Shown here: piece by piece, positions 37,605 through 37,952 of the stretch
Layout of the letters: each line of letters begins with the position of its first letter
Numbering within the stretch: the stretch's first letter is position 1
Assembly (NCBI GenBank): GCA_045606265.1
Contig: JAZURO010000137.1
Span: forward strand, 1-37,952
From: RGIG4608 sp045606265
GTDB lineage: Bacteria; Bacillota; Clostridia; Oscillospirales; CAG-272
Direction of reading: 5' to 3'
DNA: 37,952 bases
Made by a program: the position numbers and the translations under genes
The notes under the pieces: model-generated
Databases searched by the model: none
Told to the model about the DNA's origin: nothing
What the model saw: the letters and a program-made list of their open reading frames with translations, nothing else

Positions 37605-37952
37605 AGAAGAATTTGGAACTATTGCAAAGACACTGAAATCTATTTATACGGACCCTAAATTTATTCCATCTGCGGACGCTGGCGAAGTGTGGTATCAGCT
37701 TTTAAAGGATTTGGAATTTAGAAAGTGCATGAACGCTGTCACAGCTTATATGCAGACACACCACTTTGCACCGACTCCTGCGGATATACGTGAGCAATAC
37801 GCACAGAACGATGAAGAACGCATGGACGCTATGGAAGCATGGGGAACGTACATCGTCAGAGCGATTAGGGACAGCGCATACCACAGCACAGAGCGGTTTG
37901 CGGAACTCCCCGAAGTCTGCAAGTCTGCTGTCGGTTCGGCGGACACGCTGAA
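37597..37952 (+). CDS. G39P-like helicase loader/inhibitor, N-terminal part (continues at 1-400)
   Basis: The full protein has 204 residues across the circular join. The start MTREEFGTIAKTLKSIYTDP, then EVWYQLLKDLEFRKCMNAVT and HHFAPTPADI, match the replicative helicase loader/inhibitor G39P N-terminal domain of SPP1-like phages. It overlaps the replisome organizer by 8 bases. The pair (initiator plus loader) without a phage DnaB-type helicase indicates use of the host helicase. Confidence 0.82.
   Translation, partial: MTREEFGTIAKTLKSIYTDPKFIPSADAGEVWYQLLKDLEFRKCMNAVTAYMQTHHFAPTPADIREQYAQNDEERMDAMEAWGTYIVRAIRDSAYHSTERFAELPEVCKSAVGSADTL
37812..37952. repeat. Terminal direct repeat, copy 2 (circular overlap)
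   Basis: Exact copy of 1-141. Removing one copy gives a 37,811-bp circle with an uninterrupted loader gene. Confidence 0.95.

Noticed and set aside
37766..37951. 61-codon plus-strand frame at the window end
   Set aside because: It is an out-of-frame shadow of the loader gene that crosses the circular join.

Overview
The window is a complete, circularly assembled genome of a tailed double-stranded DNA phage. Its first 141 bases (1-141) recur exactly at 37812-37952, so the unique circle is 37,811 bp and one gene (37597 to 400) crosses the join. The structural genes are of the PBSX/XkdM-XkdT contractile-tail type. Nearly every gene has a strong AAGGAG-type ribosome site, the promoters are TTGACA-17-TATAAT-like, and the endolysin ends in a choline-binding-like repeat. 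Together these point to a myovirus of a Gram-positive Bacillota host, probably a gut or rumen Clostridia member; that host assignment is inference.

Layout (+ strand unless stated). 33225-400 (across the join): replication and recombination, with a Sak-type annealing protein, a NinB-like protein, an HNH-like zinc protein, Gp157, a replisome organizer with iteron-like repeats inside it, and a G39P-like helicase loader. 401-1095: VRR-NUC nuclease and a Cro/CI-type repressor. 1107-8123: early accessory operons with an adenine methyltransferase, an HNH endonuclease, a remnant of a cytosine methyltransferase and many small, often Cys-rich or membrane proteins. 8153-9846: a cassette of two convergent operons driven by near-identical promoters. 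9875-31756: one long late operon with a ParB-domain/adenine methylase fusion, terminase, portal, head, neck, sheath, tube, frameshifted chaperone, tape measure, baseplate, fibre and holin. 31947-33164: a three-domain endolysin behind its own terminator.

The most striking points follow. (1) Directly after the endolysin stop codon is a perfect 14-bp palindrome, GTTTCACGTGAAAC, the core of the host Spo0J/ParB parS site. I see a CI-like repressor but no integrase, which suggests a plasmid-like prophage that borrows host ParB. (2) A family of four promoters shares an operator-like half site, GTGTRATAT, and a common leader; the two best copies face each other around the 8.2-9.8 kb cassette. (3) A textbook A AAA AAC -1 frameshift site with a downstream hairpin lies in the tail chaperone gene. 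(4) Initiator-internal iterons and a palindrome-plus-repeat locus between terL and portal are unexplained cis elements.

No tRNA gene, CRISPR array, insertion sequence, integrase, DNA polymerase or replicative helicase was recognised.
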